Origin: Pseudomonadales bacterium
Lineage (GTDB): Bacteria > Pseudomonadota > Gammaproteobacteria > Pseudomonadales > Ketobacteraceae
NCBI GenBank assembly: GCA_002708905.1
Contig: PAPM01000035.1
Span: 186,001 to 250,000, forward strand
Reading direction: 5' to 3'
Length of the DNA stretch: 64,000 nt
Both the position numbers and the translations under genes were made by a program. Positions 19,676 to 29,176 of this stretch are shown here, piece after piece. The notes under the pieces were generated by a model. That model saw only the letters and a program-made list of their open reading frames with translations. It ran no database searches and was not told the origin of the DNA. Position 1 is the stretch's first letter; each line of letters starts with the position of its first letter.

Positions 19676-20368
19676 GTGGAATCGATGTCCGTCGTCAGTT
19701 TGATCATCAATGCTTCTATCGTGGTGCAGCTGGTGATGCTGATCCTGTTCGCCCTTTCTATGATTTCCTGGTACATAATCTGGCAACGTCAGGCGGCTTT
19801 GTCCAAGACCAAGAAAGCACTACACAATTTCGAAGAGCGGTTCTGGTCTGGTATGGATTTGAGCCGCTTATTCGTGCAGGTGAATACAGAACCCAACGTT
19901 TTTAGCGGAGAGGAAAATATCTTCCGGGCCGGCTTCAAGGAGTTTGCCCGGTTGCGTAAAAGTGCGCACAGTGATCCGGACGCCGTAATGGCCGGAACTG
20001 AGCGCTCCATGCGGGTTGCCCTGTTACGGGAACAGGAAAAACTGGAAGCTTATTTGCCGTTTCTGGCGACCGTTGGTTCCACCAGCCCCTATATAGGACT
20101 GTTTGGTACCGTGTGGGGTATCATGCATTCCTTCCTGGCACTGGCCAACCAGACCCAGGCCACCTTGTCCGTTGTCGCACCCGGTATAGCAGAAGCGCTG
20201 ATTGCAACCGCCATCGGTTTGTTTGCTGCGATACCCGCAGTAATCAGTTATAACCGATTCTCTTCCTCCGTAGATCACCTGTTGCATAACTACGAAACCT
20301 TCATGGATGAATTTTCCAGCATCCTGCACCGTAAAGCTCATTCTTCCGAGCCGGAAGTTAAGGCTTGA
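19676..20368 (+). CDS. tolQ: Tol-Pal system proton channel subunit TolQ
   Basis: A 230-residue inner-membrane protein of the ExbB/MotA type with three membrane helices (about residues 10-35, 135-160, 170-195) and the conserved TVWGIMHSFLAL segment. With TolR it forms the proton-driven stator that energises TolA. It starts at a GTG with a good AGGAGA nine bases upstream. A methionine codon follows at codon 4. Confidence 0.95.
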   Translation: MESMSVVSLIINASIVVQLVMLILFALSMISWYIIWQRQAALSKTKKALHNFEERFWSGMDLSRLFVQVNTEPNVFSGEENIFRAGFKEFARLRKSAHSDPDAVMAGTERSMRVALLREQEKLEAYLPFLATVGSTSPYIGLFGTVWGIMHSFLALANQTQATLSVVAPGIAEALIATAIGLFAAIPAVISYNRFSSSVDHLLHNYETFMDEFSSILHRKAHSSEPEVKA

Positions 20369-20385
20369 TGGAGCGGTAAAGACCT

Positions 20386-20823
20386 ATGTCGCAAAAACGA
20401 ACTACAGTCCGACGTAAGCCGTTATCAGAAATCAACGTCGTGCCTTATATCGACGTTATGCTGGTGCTACTGGTGGTCTTTATGATCACGGCTCCCATGA
20501 TGACATCCGGTATCAAGGTGGATTTGCCGGATGCGAATGCGGAGCCGCTGGTGCTACCCAAGGATCAGCAATACGTTATCGTTTCCATAAACCATGATGG
20601 CCAGTACTTTATCAGCACGGCAGACGACAAGCAGACCCCGAAGGCGTTGCCGGAGATTGTGGCTGCGGTGTCTGCGCTGAAAGAGAAAAAGCCCGATACA
20701 CCCGTGTTGATGGAGGGTGATGAGCGGGTGGCTTATGGGTTGGTGATGCGTATGATGATCGCCTTGCAGGAGGCCGGCGTGAATGATGTGGGCCTGGTTA
20801 CTGAAAGTAGTTCCAGGGAGTAG
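20386..20823 (+). CDS. tolR: Tol-Pal system stator subunit TolR
   Basis: A 145-residue ExbD/TolR protein: a short cytoplasmic N-terminus (SEINVVPYIDVMLVLLVVFMI) with the proton-carrying Asp in the single membrane helix at about residues 20-40, then a periplasmic domain. It pairs with TolQ to harvest proton motive force. It lies 17 bases after tolQ and 3 before tolA. Confidence 0.95.
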   Translation: MSQKRTTVRRKPLSEINVVPYIDVMLVLLVVFMITAPMMTSGIKVDLPDANAEPLVLPKDQQYVIVSINHDGQYFISTADDKQTPKALPEIVAAVSALKEKKPDTPVLMEGDERVAYGLVMRMMIALQEAGVNDVGLVTESSSRE

Positions 20824-20826
20824 CCC

Positions 20827-21582
20827 TTGTCCTTATCCTCGGTGGACATCGCTGCCCTGATCAAGGCCCTGCTGGTACATGTGCTGGTGGTGGGGCTTCT
20901 GTTTTTCAGTTGGCCTTCCAGTGATGAAGTGGTCCGGTTAAAGCCCATGCCCAAGCATGTTTCCGCTGTGGTGGTGGAAAAGCCCAAGCCAAAAAGTGCG
21001 GTAAAGCCCAAGGCTCAGCCCAAACCCAAGCCGAAACCGGAACCAAAGCCGGCTCCCAAGCCGAAACCCAAACCTGCGCCAAAACCGAAACCAGCGCCCA
21101 AGCCGAAGCCGGTGGAGAAACCCAAGCCGGCGGCCACCAAACCGCAGCCAAAACCTGAGCCGAAGGCGCCGGCGCCGGATACCAGCAGCGCGTTCAGCGA
21201 TCTTCTGAAACAGGAAATGGAGGCGATCCAGAAGGATGAGGCTGAAGTCGTGGAAGCAGTGGATACCAGTGAAAGCGACCAGCAGCTGGATGAAATTACC
21301 CAGTACAAGGCACTGATTCAGCAAACAATGAAACGGTACTGGGCAAGACCACCCAGTGCGCGCAATGACATGGTAGTAGACCTGAGTATCAGTTTGCTCC
21401 CCGGTGGCGAGGTAAAATCCGTGGTGATTGACCGCTCCAGCGGTAACGGAGCATTCGATAATTCCGCCGTGCAGGCGGTGCAGAAAGCAGGGCGGTTTTC
21501 TGTGCCATCGGATCCAGTTTTGTTTGACCGGCATTTCCGTCACTTTAAAATGCGGTTCAAGCCGGATGATTTACGCTATTAA
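20827..21582 (+). CDS. tolA: Cell envelope integrity protein TolA
   Basis: A 251-residue protein: an N-terminal membrane helix (about residues 8-28), a long Lys-Pro stalk (about 50-115), a short linker and a TonB-like C-terminal domain (about 160-251, from the [11 protein letters not shown] segment). It spans the periplasm to reach TolB and Pal, driven by TolQR. The start is TTG, three bases after the tolR stop. The stalk is built of Lys-Pro repeats rather than the Ala/Lys helix of E. coli TolA, so it should be extended and rigid. Confidence 0.9.
   Translation: MSLSSVDIAALIKALLVHVLVVGLLFFSWPSSDEVVRLKPMPKHVSAVVVEKPKPKSAVKPKAQPKPKPKPEPKPAPKPKPKPAPKPKPAPKPKPVEKPKPAATKPQPKPEPKAPAPDTSSAFSDLLKQEMEAIQKDEAEVVEAVDTSESDQQLDEITQYKALIQQTMKRYWARPPSARNDMVVDLSISLLPGGEVKSVVIDRSSGNGAFDNSAVQAVQKAGRFSVPSDPVLFDRHFRHFKMRFKPDDLRY
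20977..21171 (+). repeat. Lys-Pro low-complexity stalk of TolA
   Basis: About 65 codons encode an almost unbroken series of [14 protein letters not shown] and related units. The DNA is correspondingly repetitive (AAGCC and AAACC units). It is part of the coding sequence and not a separate element. Confidence 0.85.
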
Positions 21583-21612
21583 CCCGAACGCGAGGTGAGC
21601 GAGAGACCCTTT

Positions 21613-22905
21613 ATGAAATATCTAGTTACTCTATTTTGTTGGTTGTTGTTATCCACCACAGCCCGCGCCGAATTGATCATTGAGATTACTGAGGGCATTA
21701 CCGACGCGACCTCTATCGCCATAGTGCCCTTTGCCTGGAGTGGTCCGCGCCTGAGCGAGGATGTGGCCGCGATCGTGTCAGCCGATTTGCACCGTTCCGG
21801 TCAATTCGCACCGTTGGACCGATCCAAAATGCTCAGCCTGCCGACGCAGGAAAGCCAGGTGTTTTTCCGGGACTGGCAGTCCAAAACCAATGGTGCCGAG
21901 TACCTGGTGATTGGTCGAATGAGTGGGACCAATGACGGAAAGTACCGGGTCGACTATCAGCTTTTTGACGTTTACCAGCAGCGTACCATGAATAAATGGT
22001 TTGCGACCGGGAATGATTTGCGTGCCATGGCTCACCATGTCAGCGATGTTCTGTACAAGGAATTAACCGGTATACGCGGTGCTTTCTCAACCAAGATGGT
22101 CTATGTCACCATGGAATATCTGCAGCAGGCGGGCAAGCGGGTGCAGCGTTATCGCCTCTATCTTGCCGATGTGGATGGTCACAATGAGCGTATTCTGATG
22201 GAATCCAGTGAACCCATTTTATCGCCCTCGTGGGCGCCCAATGGTCGCCATATCGCGTTTGTCTCTTTCAAAAGCACCCGGCCAGCCATCTATATCATGG
22301 ACACCAAGACCAATCGGGAGAAGCAAATTACCGGTTTTGCCGGGCTCAATGGAGCGCCGCGTTTCTCACCGGATGGTCGGAGCATGGCGATGGTGCTGTC
22401 GAAAGATGGTAATCCGGAGATCTACACCATGGATTTGAGCAATGGAAAATTGAAGCGGATCACAAACCACTATGCCATTGATACGGAGCCAACCTGGTCT
22501 CCGGACGGACAAAGTCTCATTTTTACCTCTGAAAGAGGTGGATCACCACAAATTTATCGCCAGCATCTTGATTCGGGAAAGGTTGAACGCTTAACATTCG
22601 ATGGCAACTATAATGCGCGACCGGCCTTGACTCCGGATGGCAGATTTCTGGCGATGGTGCATCGCTCCAACGGCATCTTTCATATAGCCGTGAAAGATTT
22701 ATACCGCGGAACATTCAACATTCTGACGGAAACCAACCTGGATGAGTCGCCGAGCATTGCACCTAATGCGAGCATGATTATTTATGCCACCATGGATAAA
22801 AATCGTGGGGTTCTCGCGGCGGTGTCTCTGGATGGCAGAGTAAAAGTAAAGCTGCCATCGCGGGTTGGGGATGTGCGTGAGCCGGCCTGGTCGCCGTTTT
22901 TGTAA
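21613..22905 (+). CDS. tolB: Tol-Pal system beta-propeller protein TolB
   Basis: A periplasmic protein of 430 residues from the ATG at 21613, with a cleavable signal peptide (LLLSTTARA). An N-terminal alpha/beta domain (to about residue 160) is followed by a six-bladed propeller whose blades show repeated SPDG or APNG turns and YxMD strands. It binds Pal and TolA. An in-frame GTG at 21595 is possible, but the ATG gives a better signal peptide. The gene follows tolA after about 30 bases. Confidence 0.93.
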   Translation: MKYLVTLFCWLLLSTTARAELIIEITEGITDATSIAIVPFAWSGPRLSEDVAAIVSADLHRSGQFAPLDRSKMLSLPTQESQVFFRDWQSKTNGAEYLVIGRMSGTNDGKYRVDYQLFDVYQQRTMNKWFATGNDLRAMAHHVSDVLYKELTGIRGAFSTKMVYVTMEYLQQAGKRVQRYRLYLADVDGHNERILMESSEPILSPSWAPNGRHIAFVSFKSTRPAIYIMDTKTNREKQITGFAGLNGAPRFSPDGRSMAMVLSKDGNPEIYTMDLSNGKLKRITNHYAIDTEPTWSPDGQSLIFTSERGGSPQIYRQHLDSGKVERLTFDGNYNARPALTPDGRFLAMVHRSNGIFHIAVKDLYRGTFNILTETNLDESPSIAPNASMIIYATMDKNRGVLAAVSLDGRVKVKLPSRVGDVREPAWSPFL

Positions 22906-22923
22906 AAAAAATGTTGTAAGCCT

Positions 22924-22983
22924 GTTTAAAAACTTTAAACGAACCACTAATATCTGCCAGGAGTTACCACTCTTAGGAGTTAA
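22924..22983 (+). promoter_or_regulatory. Palindrome and doubled Shine-Dalgarno before pal
   Basis: GTTTAAA at 22924-22930 and TTTAAAC at 22934-22940 form a perfect inverted repeat around AAC. AGGAGTTA then occurs twice, at 22959-22966 and 22975-22982, 16 bases apart. Only the second is at a useful distance from the pal start. The palindrome could be an RNA hairpin or a protein site; pal is usually made in excess of the other Tol proteins. Confidence 0.4.
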
Positions 22984-23514
22984 ATGAAAATGTCCATTAA
23001 TACCCGTAACGTTGTTTTCGCTTTGATTGCTGCTGTTGCCATTTCTGCCTGTAGTTCGACCCCTGAGGACACTACAACCACAGAAGCCCCTGTCTACACT
23101 CCGACTGATTCTGAGGTGGATGGTGGTTCCATGGATACCAGTTATGCCCCTGCAGAACAAACTGATCCTACGCTGCAGTATCGCGTAGTGTATTTCGACT
23201 TTGACAAGGCGAACATCCGCTCAGACGCGATTGCCATCCTGAAAGCGCATGCTTTGTACCTGTCGCAAAATCCTGGTGCCCGTGTGCGCATCGAAGGGCA
23301 TGCGGATGAGCGTGGTACTCGTGAATACAATATGGCTCTGGGTGAGCGCCGTGCCAAGGCCGCTGCCAGCTTCCTGGCTGCCAACGGTGCGTCTGCTTCC
23401 CAGCTGGAAATCATCAGCTACGGTGAAGAGCGTCCAGTGGCTCTGGGTCATGAAGAAACTTCCTGGTCTCAAAACCGTCGTTCTGAGCTGAATTACACCG
23501 TAGAAGCGCCCTAA
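22984..23514 (+). CDS. pal: Peptidoglycan-associated lipoprotein Pal
   Basis: A 176-residue outer-membrane lipoprotein. The signal peptide ends in AISAC with lipidated Cys23. A disordered Thr/Pro-rich linker leads into the OmpA-like domain (about residues 65-175), which has the peptidoglycan-binding NIRSDA, GHADERGTREYN and LGERRA motifs. It anchors the outer membrane to peptidoglycan and binds TolB. The third codon is also ATG and would sit at a better distance from the ribosome binding site. Confidence 0.95.
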   Translation: MKMSINTRNVVFALIAAVAISACSSTPEDTTTTEAPVYTPTDSEVDGGSMDTSYAPAEQTDPTLQYRVVYFDFDKANIRSDAIAILKAHALYLSQNPGARVRIEGHADERGTREYNMALGERRAKAAASFLAANGASASQLEIISYGEERPVALGHEETSWSQNRRSELNYTVEAP

Positions 23515-23519
23515 TATAG

Positions 23520-24338
23520 ATGCTTCGAACGTTTCTTGTTCTTGCTATAGTAATGGTCACCGCAAATGCGGTGGCCGTTCCTCCCTACGAACCTTTACCC
23601 ACCAGCAAGCCAAAATCCTCGCAGTCTGCCTCCAGCACACCCAGTTATTCAGGGTCCACACCAACGCAACCTGTAGTTAATGGAGGTACTGATCCAGGTT
23701 TTTCCTACAGTGCAGCAGTGGACAACAGTACCTCCAGCGATGTCGGTATATCATGGGATGTCATGTCCCAGGTTCAGCAGATGCAGCAGGAGATCCTGGA
23801 ATTGAGGGGCATGGTGGAAGAGCTCAAACACCAGATCGACATCATGCAAAAACAGGAGCGTGAGCGTTATCTGGATCTGGATTTGCGGATTAACCAACTG
23901 CAAGCCGGTGGTTCCTCCGGTTCAAGTTCAGGAAAGGCTGCCTCAGCTCCCAGAGCCAAGGAGGATGACAAGGTCCTCTATGACAAAGCCAGCCAGTTAC
24001 GCAAAGAAGGGAAGTACGACGAAGCCATCTCGGTTTTAGACCAGCTTTTGCAACAGTCACCGGAAGGTCTCTACGCGCCCTACAGTGAGTATTGGCTGGG
24101 TGAGCTTTACATGGTGACGGATCCGGTCAATCTCGATGAGGCCAAACGACATTTTATTAATCTGCTGGCGAACTATTCCGATCACGTCAAGGTGCCTGAC
24201 GCAATGTATAAGCTGGGTAAGTTGTATGCGTCGAAAGGCGAAACCAGCAAGGCCAAGAGCACCCTTAATGAGTTGATTAAAAGATATCCAGACAAGTCCG
24301 CGGCAAAGCTGGCCAAGGATCTGGCGAAAACCCTTTAG
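23520..24338 (+). CDS. cpoB: Cell division coordinator CpoB (YbgF)
   Basis: A 272-residue periplasmic protein: a signal peptide (cleavage after about residue 20), a Ser/Pro-rich linker, a coiled coil at about 80-130 (QMQQEILELRGMVEELKHQ) that trimerises and binds TolA, and C-terminal TPR repeats (about 155-272). It couples Tol-Pal to PBP1B during constriction. It starts 5 bases after pal and closes the tol operon. Confidence 0.9.
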   Translation: MLRTFLVLAIVMVTANAVAVPPYEPLPTSKPKSSQSASSTPSYSGSTPTQPVVNGGTDPGFSYSAAVDNSTSSDVGISWDVMSQVQQMQQEILELRGMVEELKHQIDIMQKQERERYLDLDLRINQLQAGGSSGSSSGKAASAPRAKEDDKVLYDKASQLRKEGKYDEAISVLDQLLQQSPEGLYAPYSEYWLGELYMVTDPVNLDEAKRHFINLLANYSDHVKVPDAMYKLGKLYASKGETSKAKSTLNELIKRYPDKSAAKLAKDLAKTL

Positions 24339-24399
24339 CTACTGTCATACACTTCTGGCTTGAGTTAAGATTGCCCGCTTTCAATCACAGGAGCGCGGT

Positions 24400-25044
24400 G
24401 TGACTCAGTTGCGAATTACCGAAATTTTCAATTCCTTGCAGGGCGAGGCCAGAACCATTGGCCGCCCGACGGTGTTCGTGCGCCTCACTGGTTGTCCTCT
24501 CCGCTGCCAATATTGCGATACCGCTTATGCCTTTTCCGGAGGGGAAATGTGGTCCCTGGATGCGATCCTGGCAGAAGTGGCAACCTATACCCCCCGCTAC
24601 GTGACGGTAACCGGCGGTGAACCCCTGGCGCAACCGAATTGCCGTCCGCTGCTAACGTCGTTGTGTGATGCCGGCTATGAGGTGTCGCTGGAGACCAGTG
24701 GTGCGCTGGATATAGAGGGACTTGATCCCAGAGTAAGTGTGGTGCTGGATCTGAAGACGCCGGATTCGGGTGAATGTCATCGCAATCTTTTGGAAAATAT
24801 TCCTCATTTGAAGGCCAGGGATCAGGTGAAGTTCGTTATATGCAGCCGCCAGGATTATCAGTGGGCGCGTATGAAAGTGGATGAACTCGCGTTGACGGAC
24901 AAAGTGGATGATGTCCTGTTTTCGCCAAGTCACGGACAGGTAAACCCAGTGGAGTTGGCGGGCTGGATCGTGGAGGATCGTTTGCCGGTACGTTTTCAGC
25001 TGCAGTTACATAAAGTGCTATGGGCCGATGAGCCGGGGCGTTGA
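24400..25044 (+). CDS. queE: 7-carboxy-7-deazaguanine synthase QueE (radical SAM)
   Basis: A 214-residue radical SAM enzyme. Its [10 protein letters not shown] motif (a C-x3-C-x2-C cluster site around residue 31) is followed by a VTGGEPL motif near residue 70. It converts 6-carboxytetrahydropterin to 7-carboxy-7-deazaguanine in queuosine synthesis. The start is GTG with a CAGGAG upstream. queC follows at once, so the pair forms a pathway unit. Confidence 0.94.
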   Translation: MTQLRITEIFNSLQGEARTIGRPTVFVRLTGCPLRCQYCDTAYAFSGGEMWSLDAILAEVATYTPRYVTVTGGEPLAQPNCRPLLTSLCDAGYEVSLETSGALDIEGLDPRVSVVLDLKTPDSGECHRNLLENIPHLKARDQVKFVICSRQDYQWARMKVDELALTDKVDDVLFSPSHGQVNPVELAGWIVEDRLPVRFQLQLHKVLWADEPGR

Positions 25045-25045
25045 T

Positions 25046-25723
25046 ATGAACGAAAGCAAAAGAGCCGTTGTGTTGTTGTCGGGGGGCTTGGATTCTGCTA
25101 CCTGTCTGGCCATAGCCCGCAGTCAAGGGTACGAATGCTTTGCTATCAGTTTTGAGTATGGGCAAAGGCACGACTCAGAATTGGCAGCGGCCCAGCGAGT
25201 GGTGGACGCGCTTGGCGCCAAAGAACTCAAAACCATCCATATCAATATGGGCGATATTGGCGGCTCGGCACTCACGGATAGATCAATAGATGTTCCTGAA
25301 AGTCCGACAGAAGGCATTCCTGTCACTTATGTGCCGGCCCGCAATACGGTGTTCTTGTCACTGGCGCTGGGGTGGGCTGAGGTGTTGAACGCCGATGCGA
25401 TTTTTATCGGGGTCAACGCGGTGGATTATTCAGGATATCCCGACTGCCGCCCCGAGTATATTGCCGCCTTCGAAAACCTGGCAAAGTTGGCAACGAAGAG
25501 AGGCGTTGAGGGGAATCCGATCAGTATTGAGGCCCCTCTGTTGATGCTGTCCAAGGCCGATATCATTCAGAAAGGAACGGCATTAGGGTTGGATTACGGG
25601 CTCACGGTGTCGTGCTATCAGGCTGATCAAGAGGGAAGGGCCTGCGGTGTTTGCGATAGTTGCCGACTGCGCAAAGAAGGTTTTGCTCAGGCGGGAGTGT
25701 TGGATCCTACCCGTTACCGTTAA
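25046..25723 (+). CDS. queC: 7-cyano-7-deazaguanine synthase QueC
   Basis: A 225-residue ATP-dependent enzyme making preQ0 from the QueE product and ammonia. The PP-loop SGGLDS lies near residue 12, and a C-terminal zinc site is formed by Cys residues in [13 protein letters not shown]. The ATG at 25046 lies one base after the queE stop; an ATG six codons upstream at 25028 (overlapping queE) is possible too. Queuosine is inserted into tRNAs with GUN anticodons; the neighbouring tRNA-Lys is not a substrate. Confidence 0.94.
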   Translation: MNESKRAVVLLSGGLDSATCLAIARSQGYECFAISFEYGQRHDSELAAAQRVVDALGAKELKTIHINMGDIGGSALTDRSIDVPESPTEGIPVTYVPARNTVFLSLALGWAEVLNADAIFIGVNAVDYSGYPDCRPEYIAAFENLAKLATKRGVEGNPISIEAPLLMLSKADIIQKGTALGLDYGLTVSCYQADQEGRACGVCDSCRLRKEGFAQAGVLDPTRYR

Positions 25724-25822
25724 AACCCTGTTTTTTCAGGTGCTTTGGTCAGTTTCCTGAACGGCATGGGCATAACGCAAAAAAGCTTATGAAAATCAAG
25801 GCCATAAAATTGAAAAAAAGCC

Positions 25823-25850
25823 TTGTGATTTAATTTTTAATCAGTAATAT
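25823..25850 (+). promoter_or_regulatory. Possible promoter for tRNA-Lys
   Basis: TTGTGA at 25823-25828 and TAATAT at 25845-25850 are separated by 16 bases in an AT-rich region, 15 bases before the tRNA. Each box matches consensus at 4 of 6 positions. Confidence 0.45.
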
Positions 25851-25864
25851 ACGCATCCGTTGAC

Positions 25865-25940
25865 GGGTCGTTAGCTCAGTCGGTAGAGCAGTTGGCTTTT
25901 AACCAATTGGTCGATGGTTCGAATCCATCACGACCCACCA
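25865..25940 (+). tRNA. tRNA-Lys (anticodon TTT)
   Basis: A 76-base cloverleaf. The acceptor stem is GGGTCGT with ACGACCC, the D arm GCTC/GAGC, the anticodon stem GTTGG with CCAAT around the loop CTTTTAA (anticodon TTT), and the T arm is GATGG/CCATC with the TTCGAAT loop. The 3' CCA is encoded. It sits between queC and nadA, as in Pseudomonas. A strong terminator follows. Confidence 0.97.
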
Positions 25941-25946
25941 TTATTT

Positions 25947-25982
25947 GAAAAGGCCGCTTTGCTTAACAAAGCGGCCTTTTTC
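25947..25982 (+). terminator. Intrinsic terminator after tRNA-Lys
   Basis: AAAAGGCCGCTTTG (from 25948) pairs with CAAAGCGGCCTTTT (to 25980) around a 5-base loop, followed by T residues. It is one of the strongest hairpins in the window. Confidence 0.93.
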
Positions 25983-26195
25983 GTTTGTATTCGGGGGGAG
26001 GGTAACGAATTGATTATCCGGAAATTGCCCCAATATAGAAAAAACGGTCACTGTGCAGCGGTCAGGTTTCCCGTAAGGTAGTTGTGATATGATCTGGCTT
26101 CCTTTTTTAGGTAGTTGGCAAGAGCCAGCTGGCCAAATCCTGTTAGGCCTAGTTGAAACTGAGTGATGCCAGGATATCCTGGGGGTAATAGTAGA

Positions 26196-27254
26196 ATGAA
26201 TACATCCGTCGCCGATTTTGTCAGGGATCATCTGGATGGTAGCCACCTGCAGTCCCATCTTACTGATGCAGAGCAGGTAGAATACCGCGAACAGATTAAA
26301 GCTTTGTTAAAGGAGCAAAACGCGGTTCTGGTGGCGCACTACTACACTGACCCTGAAATTCAGGCGTTGGCGGAAGCAACCGGCGGTTGTGTGTCTGACT
26401 CCCTCGAAATGGCCCGTTTCGGCAAAGAGCACCCTGCCCAGACTCTGATCGTGGCGGGCGTCAAATTCATGGGGGAGACAGCCAAAATTCTGAGCCCGGA
26501 GAAAACGGTGCTTATGCCCACCCTGGAGGCGACCTGTTCCCTCGACCTGGGCTGCCCGGTTGATGAGTTTTCCGCTTTTTGTGACCAGCACCCCGATCGC
26601 GAAGTGGTGGTCTATGCCAACACCTCTGCTGCGGTTAAAGCCCGTGCTGACTGGGTTGTTACCTCCAGCATAGCGTTGGAGCTGGTGGAGCATCTGCATA
26701 GCCAGGGTAAGAAAATCATTTGGGCGCCTGACAAGTATCTGGGTTCCTATGTGCAACGGGAAACCGGCGCAGATGTATTGCTCTGGGACAGCTCCTGTAT
26801 CGTGCATGAGGAATTTAAGGCCAAGGGAATTGAAGACCTCAAGAAAGCCTATCCCGACGCGGCGGTGCTGGTGCACCCGGAGTCGCCTGATTCCGTGGTG
26901 CAGATTGCGGACGCTGTCGGCTCCACATCCCAGCTGATCAACGCTGCCAAGAACATGGCGAACGATACTTTTATCGTGGCAACCGATCGGGGTATCTTCT
27001 ACAAGATGAAGCAGATGGCTCCGGAGAAACGCTTCCTTGAAGCGCCTACCGGGGGCAATGGCGCCACCTGCCGTTCCTGTGCCCACTGCCCCTGGATGGC
27101 AATGAACGCCCTGGACAACCTGGCGCAAGAGCTGAGGGTTCATCAAAACGAAATTCACGTTACGCCCGAGCTGATTGAGAAGGCCATGATACCCCTGAAT
27201 CGTATGCTGGCGTTTTCGGAACAGCTGAAGCAAATGAAGAAAGGGGCGGCCTAG
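26196..27254 (+). CDS. nadA: Quinolinate synthase NadA
   Basis: A 352-residue 4Fe-4S enzyme condensing iminoaspartate with dihydroxyacetone phosphate to quinolinate in de novo NAD synthesis. The [11 protein letters not shown] segment near residue 45, ATCSLDLGC near 117 and the C-terminal [11 protein letters not shown] supply the conserved Tyr and cysteines. The start ATG at 26196 has a GGGGGT about 10 bases upstream; the frame stays open to a GTG at 26163. Its last 4 bases overlap the end of the convergent bepA. Confidence 0.95.
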   Translation: MNTSVADFVRDHLDGSHLQSHLTDAEQVEYREQIKALLKEQNAVLVAHYYTDPEIQALAEATGGCVSDSLEMARFGKEHPAQTLIVAGVKFMGETAKILSPEKTVLMPTLEATCSLDLGCPVDEFSAFCDQHPDREVVVYANTSAAVKARADWVVTSSIALELVEHLHSQGKKIIWAPDKYLGSYVQRETGADVLLWDSSCIVHEEFKAKGIEDLKKAYPDAAVLVHPESPDSVVQIADAVGSTSQLINAAKNMANDTFIVATDRGIFYKMKQMAPEKRFLEAPTGGNGATCRSCAHCPWMAMNALDNLAQELRVHQNEIHVTPELIEKAMIPLNRMLAFSEQLKQMKKGAA

Positions 27255-28702
27255 AACTCCATATCCCGCATGGAATTCTGCATTTCATTGATACGTTCGC
27301 TGATGCGGGCGGTCACATGAAAATCTTCCCGCGCCAACGGTAGCGCATATTGCAGCTGCTCAATGGCTTTCTGGGTGTGGCCGTACAGGAAGAAGTATTC
27401 CGCCTTGGCCTGGTAGACCCCTAATCGATTCCCCGCTTTGCCGTAAGCTTCCGCGATCTGGAACCATAACAGTGGGCGTGTCTCCTGGGTCGTCAGTTGG
27501 TTGCGCAGGATATTGACGGCCTTGTCTGGTTCTTTGTTCAGGGTCAGGGCATCGGCATAGTGTACGCTTAAAGCATAGTTGCCCGGCGAGAAGGCCAGGC
27601 CCTTTTCCAGCAGCGAAATGGCTTCTTTGTAACGCCCGGCCTTGTTCAGGATCTCCGCTTTTGATGCCAGATAGGAGATGCGGTTAGGGCGCTTATCCAG
27701 CAGGCGGTCGATCGATTCCAGCGCCTTGTCCAGTTGGTTGGTTTTCAGGTAGGCGCAGCTAAGGCCGTATTCTGTGATTTCCAGGAACGAGGAAGCGTTC
27801 TGTTTCTGCTTTTCCAGATCATTGATTTTGGCACTGGCATCACGGGCAAATTCCACCTCTAACCGGGTTTTCATTAGATGGAATTCCAGGGAGTCGCTAC
27901 TGGGTGTGTCCGGGTATTGTGAGGCCCTGGCGCGGGCGTCCGTTATGCGGGATTCAGTGACCGGGTGAGTCAGCAGGAATTCCGGCGGCAGGTCGCCGTA
28001 GTATCGCATGCTCCGCTGCAGCGCTTCAAAAAAGTCCGCCATGGCAGCCGGATTCATGCCGGCTCTGACCAGGGTCTGCATGCCGATGCGATCGGCTTCC
28101 TGTTCGTTGGCTCTGCTGAAGCGCAGCTGGGAGTCGATGCTGGCTGCCTGAGTGGTGGCGAGCGCTGCCATCCCGGCTTCGCCACCCGCAGAAGCGGCAA
28201 TGGCAATACTGGCCAGTAGGGCAGCCAGACCCACCCAGGAATTCTGCTGTGAGCGCTCCATGCCCCGTGCGAAGTGCCGCTGGCTAAGATGTGCCAATTC
28301 GTGGGCTATGACCCCGGCGACCTCGTCTTCGGTGCGCGCGTTGAGCAACAGTCCGCCGTTCAGGCCCATTACCCCACCAGGTACAGCAAAGGCGTTGATG
28401 GCCGGGCTGTTAATGACCACCATCTCGATATCCGGCTGCTCAATATCACTGGCAGAGGCCAGCCGATACACCAGGTTGTACAAGTAATCAAAAATCAGGG
28501 GGTCATGTATGAGCGGGGCCTGGGCGCGTAATTGTCTTAACCAGGCACGGCCCAAACGGTACTCCTGCTCGGGACTGACAATGGAAGAACTCGCATCTCC
28601 CAGGTTGGGCAGTGGGGAGGCCCAGGTCGGCAGCGGTGAGCTTACCAGCCAGCACAGGATTAACAGCCGGGCGGTAAGTTTGTGCATAGACTGCTGATTC
28701 AT
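27251..28702 (-). CDS. bepA: M48 family metalloprotease/chaperone BepA (YfgC)
   Basis: A 483-residue periplasmic protein: a signal peptide (to about residue 29, PTWAS), a peptidase M48 domain with zinc ligands HELAH (134-138) and a downstream ANEQEAD Glu, then a C-terminal TPR domain (about 300-483). BepA degrades or assists misassembled outer-membrane proteins such as LptD together with the Bam complex. The start is uncertain; the frame is open to 28759, and Met codons at 28702 or 28687 give proper signal peptides. The neighbouring bamC fits the same process. Confidence 0.9.
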   Translation of the reverse strand: MNQQSMHKLTARLLILCWLVSSPLPTWASPLPNLGDASSSIVSPEQEYRLGRAWLRQLRAQAPLIHDPLIFDYLYNLVYRLASASDIEQPDIEMVVINSPAINAFAVPGGVMGLNGGLLLNARTEDEVAGVIAHELAHLSQRHFARGMERSQQNSWVGLAALLASIAIAASAGGEAGMAALATTQAASIDSQLRFSRANEQEADRIGMQTLVRAGMNPAAMADFFEALQRSMRYYGDLPPEFLLTHPVTESRITDARARASQYPDTPSSDSLEFHLMKTRLEVEFARDASAKINDLEKQKQNASSFLEITEYGLSCAYLKTNQLDKALESIDRLLDKRPNRISYLASKAEILNKAGRYKEAISLLEKGLAFSPGNYALSVHYADALTLNKEPDKAVNILRNQLTTQETRPLLWFQIAEAYGKAGNRLGVYQAKAEYFFLYGHTQKAIEQLQYALPLAREDFHVTARISERINEMQNSMRDMEF

Positions 28703-28895
28703 ATTCAAGGTTATGCTGCGTTCCTTTAGGTCTTCCGCTTTGACCGAAAAAATGAGCAAAAGTTTAAGAGCAGGTTAGCAGATGGGGTTTACTGCCACAA
28801 AGTCAAAATTATCATTTGCTTAGGCGCGGGTAAGGTGTCAATTTTGCCGGCCGTTGTATATAGTGGGCTACCATTTTACATTGGGTGTTAGAGTA

Positions 28896-29141
28896 ATGAG
28901 TGATGGCGTGCCCAGCGTTGAACTGGATGCTCGTGGCTTGAATTGCCCCATGCCTTTATTGAAGCTGAAGCAACAATTGAATCAGATGGCGGCCGGGGAG
29001 TTGATCTCAGTGCAGACCACCGATCCGGGGTCGTTAAGGGACTTCTCTGCCTTCGCTGAGCTGGCCGGGCACAGAATACGCGCACAATCCGAGCAAAATG
29101 GGGTGTATCTGTTCATAATTGAGAAACGGGCAGAATCATAG
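28896..29141 (+). CDS. TusA/SirA family sulfurtransferase-like protein
   Basis: An 81-residue protein with the family signature GLNCPMPLLK (active Cys17) and the EHRIR-like AGHRIRAQSEQNGVYLF end. Such proteins carry persulfide sulfur for tRNA thiolation or cofactor synthesis. This copy beside bepA and perM corresponds in position to Pseudomonas PA1006, which has been linked to molybdenum-enzyme function; that role here is inference. The start ATG is at 28896. Confidence 0.88.
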   Translation: MSDGVPSVELDARGLNCPMPLLKLKQQLNQMAAGELISVQTTDPGSLRDFSAFAELAGHRIRAQSEQNGVYLFIIEKRAES

Positions 29142-29176
29142 TGGCGGTAAAGTTCGGCAGGGTGTAGCACAGTTTT

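Noticed and set aside
20977-21171. Possible tandem repeat element or CRISPR-like array
   Set aside because: The repetition is explained by Lys-Pro codons of the TolA stalk; there are no spacers.
25865-25940. tRNA-Lys as an integration site
   Set aside because: No integrase, no direct repeat of the tRNA 3' end and conserved housekeeping genes on both sides.
26307-27233. 308-codon minus-strand frame opposite nadA
   Set aside because: Shadow of nadA; no signal peptide, motif or ribosome binding site.
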